From: Pseudomonadota bacterium
GTDB lineage: Bacteria; Pseudomonadota; Gammaproteobacteria; Burkholderiales; Burkholderiaceae_D
Length of the DNA stretch: 10,090 bases
Reading direction: 5' to 3'
Assembly (NCBI GenBank): GCA_023416415.1
Contig: JAEZHR010000345.1
Location: forward strand, 1 to 10,090
The notes beneath the pieces were generated by a model, which had not been told where the DNA came from, did not search any database, and worked only from the letters and a program-made list of their open reading frames with translations. Of the stretch, positions 6,287 to 10,090 are shown one piece after another; within the stretch, counting starts at the first letter, position 1, and every line of letters begins with the position of its first letter. Both the position numbers and the translations under genes were made by a program.

Positions 6287-6296
6287 CCAGCGCTGG
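6287..6296. repeat. Perfect 10-bp palindrome in the tRNA-Leu/rnr intergenic region
   Basis: CCAGCGCTGG reads the same on both strands and lies in the 150-bp stretch (6235-6384) between the minus-strand tRNA promoter and the rnr start. It could be an operator for rnr expression. I looked for sigma-70 boxes on the plus strand in this stretch and found none with acceptable hexamers and spacing. Confidence 0.4.
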
Positions 6297-6384
6297 AAAC
6301 GCCCTTAGGTAATACTTCGAGTCTCCGGTACACTTGCCTCCTGCGATATCAACAACAACGAACAGAAACCTAGAGCCTCGCCAT

Positions 6385-8844
6385 TTGAGTACTTTTCCCT
6401 ATTCCATTCCCAGCCGCGAGCAGATTCTTGGCTTGCTGCGCACCACTAGCGAGCCCCAGGATGCGAATGCCCTGGCTGCCGCACTCGATGTTAAGCCCGA
6501 CGAAATGGACGGTCTGATGCGCCGCCTGAACGCCATGGAGCGCGACGGCCAGATCAAGCCGAATCGCAAGGGGCAGTATCAGTTGACCCACCATTCCAAC
6601 TTTATCGAAGGACGTGTTTCCGGCCATCGCGAGGGTTATGGATTCCTGATCCCCGATGAGGGTGGCGACGACATCTTCCTGCCTGAGCGCGAAATGCAGA
6701 AAGTGCTCAACGGCGATCGGGTGCAAGCGCGCATCATTGGCGTTGACCGTCGCGGTCGACCGGAAGGCACGATTGTCGAGGTCATCGAACGCGCCAATTC
6801 ACACGTCATCGGACGCCTGCTCAATGAGAACGGCGTATGGATCGTCGCCCCGGAAGACAAGCGTATCGGACAGGACATTCTGCTTGCTGGTTTGCCGGGC
6901 AAGGCCAAGAGCGGTCAGGTGGTCAGCGTCGAGCTGGTCGAGCAGCCTTCACGCTACACCCAGCCGGTGGGGCGCATCGCCGAAGTGCTGGGCGAGATCG
7001 ACGATCCCGGCATGGAGATCGAGATTGCCGTGCGCAAGTACGGCGTGCCGCACCTGTTTTCAAGCGCGGCAAAGAAGCAGGCGTCCAAGCTGCCGGACGT
7101 GGTGCGCGAATCCGATCTCATCGATCGGGTGGATCTGCGCGACATTCCGCTTGTCACCATCGATGGCGAGGATGCACGCGATTTCGATGACGCTGTGTAT
7201 TGCGAGCCGGTGAAGATCGGACGCATCAAGGGGTACCGGCTGATCGTCGCCATTGCAGACGTCAGCTACTACGTCAAACCCGGTGATGCGCTCGATGCCG
7301 ACGCTCTGGAGCGCAGCACCTCGGTCTATTTCCCGCGTCGCGTAATTCCGATGTTGCCGGAAAAGCTTTCGAACGGGTTGTGCTCGCTGAATCCCGACGT
7401 CGATCGGCTGTGCCTCGTGTGCGACGCGGTGATCACGGCCAAGGGAGAGCTCAAGGCGTATCAGTTCTATCCCGCCGTCATGCATTCGGCGGCGCGCCTG
7501 ACCTACACAGAGGTGGCGGCCATCCTGGGCAATACCAAGGGGCCCGAAGCAGCGCGCAGGGCGCCTCTCGTGCCGCACCTGCAGAACCTGTACGCCTTGT
7601 TTCAGGCGCTGTTTCAAGCACGCCAGGCACGCGGTGCCATCGACTTCGAAACCACCGAAACGTATATCGTCTGTAATGCCGCTGGCAAAATCGAGCAGAT
7701 CCTGCCGCGCACGCGAAATGAGGCGCACCGCCTGATCGAGGAGTGCATGCTCGCGGCCAACGTGTGCGCCGCCGACCTGCTTGCGCGCCACGACCATGCT
7801 GCCGTGTATCGGGTACATGCGCCGCCCTCGAAGGAAAAGCTGGAGCAGTTGCGGACTTTCCTCAAGCAGATGGGGTTGCACCTGGGCGGAGGTGATTCAC
7901 CGGCCGCTTCGGACTATGCCGAGCTCCTTCCGAAGATCAAGCTGCGTCCGGATGCTGTCCTGCTGCAGACCATGTTGCTGCGTTCGATGCAGCAGGCTGT
8001 TTACAGCCCGGAAAACATCGGCCACTTCGGCCTGGCGTACGAGGCCTATGCACACTTCACCAGCCCGATCCGGCGCTATCCGGATCTGCTGACGCATCGT
8101 GCCATCAAGGCGATCCTGCAGGGCAAGCGCTACGAGCCGAAGAGCGTCGACACCTCTGTGCTCAACACTGAACTGTCTCCGGCCGCTCGCCGCATGGCCG
8201 CGCAGGACCGGGCGGCCGGCAAGAAGCGCAAGGAGGGCGAGCTGGCAGTGTGGGAAGCGCTTGGCATTCATTGCTCCGCCAATGAAAGGCGGGCCGACGA
8301 AGCTTCGCGCGACGTTGAAGCGTGGCTCAAGTGCTACTTCATTCGCGACAAGCTGGGCGAGGAATTCACGGGCACCATTTCCGGAGTTGCGCCCTTCGGT
8401 ATCTTCGTGCAGCTCGACACGCTTTACATCGAGGGCATGGTGCACGTGACCGAGCTTGGTGCAGACTATTTTCAGTACGACGAAGTTCGGCACGAGCTGC
8501 GCGGCGAACGCACCGGCATCCGCTATCAGCTCACCGATCGTGTGAAAGTGCAGGTGAGCCGGGTTGATCTCGATGCGCGCAAGATCGATCTGCGCCTGGT
8601 ATCCGAGCCCGATATTCGTACCGTGCTGAAGAACGAGGCGCGGCGTGCGGATGCGCTGCATTCATCTGGAACGAACGGTAAATCCGACGCGAAGACCAAG
8701 GCCGCCAAGAGCGCGAAGAAGGCGAGCGCCAAGGCAATTCACAAGAGCGCCGGTGCGCGCGCGCCAGCCAAGACACGCCGCGCGACGGCCAAGGCTTCGA
8801 ATGCCAAGACTTCGCGCAGCAAGAGTTCAAGAAAGAAATCGTAA
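6385..8844 (+). CDS. rnr: Ribonuclease R
   Basis: RNase R is a processive 3'-5' hydrolytic exoribonuclease that can degrade structured RNA and takes part in rRNA and mRNA turnover and tmRNA-linked quality control. With the start chosen here the product has 819 residues: an N-terminal winged-helix domain (about 8-70), two cold-shock OB domains (about 71-215), the RNB catalytic domain (about 245-575) with TIDGEDARDFDD (258-269, metal ligands Asp260, Asp266, Asp268, Asp269), the HFTSPIRRYPD motif (557-567), and an S1 domain (about 655-740). A basic Lys/Ala-rich tail covers about 753-819. The start is probably TTG at 6385, giving MSTFPYSIPSREQI; an open frame continues to TTG at 6334 but the extra 17 residues do not resemble the family. 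No ATG is available near the N-terminus, and the ribosome-binding site is weak. rlmB follows with a one-base overlap. Confidence 0.95.
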   Translation: MSTFPYSIPSREQILGLLRTTSEPQDANALAAALDVKPDEMDGLMRRLNAMERDGQIKPNRKGQYQLTHHSNFIEGRVSGHREGYGFLIPDEGGDDIFLPEREMQKVLNGDRVQARIIGVDRRGRPEGTIVEVIERANSHVIGRLLNENGVWIVAPEDKRIGQDILLAGLPGKAKSGQVVSVELVEQPSRYTQPVGRIAEVLGEIDDPGMEIEIAVRKYGVPHLFSSAAKKQASKLPDVVRESDLIDRVDLRDIPLVTIDGEDARDFDDAVYCEPVKIGRIKGYRLIVAIADVSYYVKPGDALDADALERSTSVYFPRRVIPMLPEKLSNGLCSLNPDVDRLCLVCDAVITAKGELKAYQFYPAVMHSAARLTYTEVAAILGNTKGPEAARRAPLVPHLQNLYALFQALFQARQARGAIDFETTETYIVCNAAGKIEQILPRTRNEAHRLIEECMLAANVCAADLLARHDHAAVYRVHAPPSKEKLEQLRTFLKQMGLHLGGGDSPAASDYAELLPKIKLRPDAVLLQTMLLRSMQQAVYSPENIGHFGLAYEAYAHFTSPIRRYPDLLTHRAIKAILQGKRYEPKSVDTSVLNTELSPAARRMAAQDRAAGKKRKEGELAVWEALGIHCSANERRADEASRDVEAWLKCYFIRDKLGEEFTGTISGVAPFGIFVQLDTLYIEGMVHVTELGADYFQYDEVRHELRGERTGIRYQLTDRVKVQVSRVDLDARKIDLRLVSEPDIRTVLKNEARRADALHSSGTNGKSDAKTKAAKSAKKASAKAIHKSAGARAPAKTRRATAKASNAKTSRSKSSRKKS

Positions 8845-9578
8845 TGAAAAGCAAGTTGTTGTTCGGCTTCCATGCAGTAACGGCGCGGTTGCGCCACGAT
8901 CCTGCTTCAGTGGAAGAAATCTACGTCGATGCAGGCCGCCACGATCGCCGCATGCAGGACCTGCTGCGGGCGGCCGAAGCGGCGAAGGTTCGCATCATCC
9001 ATGCCGAAGGCGGGCGACTGGATGGCATGGCCGGTACCCGGCGCCATCAAGGCGTGGTGGCCAAGGCGGGCGAACTGAGTCTCGCACGCAATCTGGATGA
9101 ACTGCTGGACGGAATCGTCGGTCCGCCGCTGCTGTTGCTGCTGGACGGCGTGACCGATCCCCACAATCTGGGCGCATGTCTGCGTGTGGCCGATGGTGCC
9201 GGAGCACATGCGGTGATCGCTCCCAAGGATCGCGCAGTCGGCCTGAACGCCACTGCCGCGAAGGTGGCCAGCGGTGCGGCCGATACCGTTCCCTACATCA
9301 CCGTCACCAATCTTGCACGCACGATGCGCGAGCTGAAAGAGCGCGATATCTGGATCACCGGCACGGCCGATGACGCCGAGAAAACGCTCTACGATGCCGA
9401 ATTGCGCGGACCGGCCGCCATTGTCATGGGCTCGGAAGGCGAGGGCATGCGCCGCCTGACGCGTGAAACCTGTGACTTGCTGGTATCGATTCCCATGCAG
9501 GGCGCGGTCGAGAGCCTGAACGTCTCGGTGGCGTCGGGCGTCTGCCTGTATGAGGCGCGCCGCCAGCGCATGGTCTGA
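8844..9578 (+). CDS. rlmB: 23S rRNA (guanosine(2251)-2'-O)-methyltransferase RlmB
   Basis: RlmB uses S-adenosylmethionine to methylate the ribose of G2251 in the P-loop of 23S rRNA. The 244-residue product has an N-terminal substrate-binding domain opening with LFGFHAV (6-12), the HQGVVA segment (68-73), and a C-terminal SPOUT trefoil-knot domain with the three family motifs: LDGVTDPHNLGACLRVADG (100-118), IVMGSEGEGMRRL (193-205) and IPMQGAVESLNVSVASGV (216-233). Length matches the usual 243-250 residues. The ATG at 8844 overlaps the rnr stop (TAATG, 8842-8846), and AAGAAAG-type purines in the end of rnr may serve as ribosome-binding site. The rnr-rlmB pair is the same as in E. coli. Confidence 0.97.
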   Translation: MKSKLLFGFHAVTARLRHDPASVEEIYVDAGRHDRRMQDLLRAAEAAKVRIIHAEGGRLDGMAGTRRHQGVVAKAGELSLARNLDELLDGIVGPPLLLLLDGVTDPHNLGACLRVADGAGAHAVIAPKDRAVGLNATAAKVASGAADTVPYITVTNLARTMRELKERDIWITGTADDAEKTLYDAELRGPAAIVMGSEGEGMRRLTRETCDLLVSIPMQGAVESLNVSVASGVCLYEARRQRMV

Positions 9579-9639
9579 GCCGACGGCGCACAACGGTGCA
9601 ACGCGCTACCATAGCGTCTTTGCACTCGATCATCCCATC

Positions 9640-10090
9640 ATGTTCAGCCGCATCAGAGAAGACATCGCCAGCATCATGGAGCGTGACCCCGCGGCGCGCT
9701 CCGCCTGGGAAGTTCTGACCTGTTATCCCGGGCTGCACGCGATCGTCATGCATCGCTGGGCGAACTGGTGCTGGCGCAATGACCTGAAGTGGCTCGGGCG
9801 CTTCGTGTCGCACATCGCGCGCTGGCTGACCGGCATCGAGATCCATCCCGGCGCGAAGGTCGGTCGCCGCGTTTTCATCGACCACGGCTTCGGTGTGGTG
9901 ATCGGAGAGACGGCCGAGGTCGGCGATGACTGCACGATCTACCAGGGCGTCACTCTGGGCGGAACGTCGCTGACCAAGGGGGCGAAGCGTCACCCGACCC
10001 TCGGACGCAGTGTCATCATCGGCGCTGGCGCCAAGGTGCTGGGTGGATTCACCGTAGGGGAGGGAGCGAAGGTGGGCTCCAATGCAGTGG
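9640..10090 (+). CDS. cysE: Serine O-acetyltransferase, N-terminal part (3' end outside window)
   Basis: CysE transfers acetyl from acetyl-CoA to L-serine to give O-acetylserine, the acceptor for sulfide in cysteine synthesis. The 150 codons present encode the short alpha-helical N-terminus (about 1-62) and the left-handed beta-helix made of hexapeptide repeats, starting at TGIEIHPGAKVG (64-75). Catalytic-site residues are visible in FIDHGFGVVIGETA (79-92, His82 as active-site base) and in KRHPT (116-120); QGVTLGGT (102-109) is the family signature. The short N-terminus and the GIEIHPGA form resemble the Bacillus/EpsC-type enzyme more than the 273-residue E. coli CysE. The ATG at 9640 gives MFSRIREDIASIMERDP, the usual start of this type; no Shine-Dalgarno is apparent before it. 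The gene follows rlmB by 61 nt. In many betaproteobacteria the next gene is iscR, which cannot be checked here. Confidence 0.95.
   Translation, partial: MFSRIREDIASIMERDPAARSAWEVLTCYPGLHAIVMHRWANWCWRNDLKWLGRFVSHIARWLTGIEIHPGAKVGRRVFIDHGFGVVIGETAEVGDDCTIYQGVTLGGTSLTKGAKRHPTLGRSVIIGAGAKVLGGFTVGEGAKVGSNAV

Noticed and set aside
7060..8661. Two minus-strand open frames (273 and 254 codons) opposite rnr
   Set aside because: Both are antisense to the conserved catalytic and S1 regions of RNase R and carry no domain signal.
1..10090. Defence system, phage, CRISPR or transposon
   Set aside because: All coding space is filled by recognised core genes and the intergenic space totals only a few hundred bases with no repeat array, terminal inverted repeats or mobile-element genes.

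Overview
The window is a dense, GC-rich stretch of bacterial chromosome made almost entirely of core genes. Gene content and order (hflX-hflK-hflC-yjeT-hisZ-purA-phosphoribosyltransferase, a tRNA-Leu on the other strand, then rnr-rlmB-cysE), high GC and strong CTG use suggest a betaproteobacterium. Rhodocyclales (Thauera/Azoarcus-like) is my best guess, but that is inference from protein flavour and not proven by the sequence. I see no insertion sequence, phage gene, CRISPR array or defence system.

Region 1 (1-5998, + strand) is one tightly packed transcription unit. It holds the end of hflX (GTPase), hflK and hflC (membrane SPFH complex that modulates FtsH), a small DUF2065/YjeT membrane protein, hisZ (regulatory subunit of the first histidine enzyme), purA (adenylosuccinate synthetase) and a Gpt-like purine phosphoribosyltransferase. 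From hflK onward the gaps are -1, 12, 5, 5 and 17 nt, and a strong intrinsic terminator ends the unit at 5966-5998. The downstream half brings together PRPP and purine metabolism: HisZ/HisG uses PRPP and ATP and feeds AICAR back to purines, PurA draws IMP to AMP, and the transferase probably salvages purine bases with PRPP.

Region 2 (5999-6384) is intergenic plus tRNA. A tRNA-Leu(CAG) gene with encoded CCA lies on the minus strand (6104-6190). It has its own consensus sigma-70 promoter (TTGACA, 16 nt, TATAAT) and its own intrinsic terminator with a C(UUCG)G loop. Between the two convergent terminators lies a palindrome-rich spacer. The stretch between the tRNA promoter and rnr contains a perfect 10-bp palindrome but no convincing rnr promoter.

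Region 3 (6385-10090, + strand) holds rnr (RNase R, probable TTG start, basic low-complexity tail), rlmB (23S rRNA G2251 2'-O-methyltransferase) overlapping rnr by one base, and the first 150 codons of a short-type serine O-acetyltransferase (cysE), cut by the window end. In Escherichia coli the corresponding order is hflX-hflK-hflC-yjeT-purA-nsrR-rnr-rlmB. The block is therefore an old conserved neighbourhood in which hisZ has been added before purA, and the transferase plus tRNA-Leu stand where nsrR is in E. coli.
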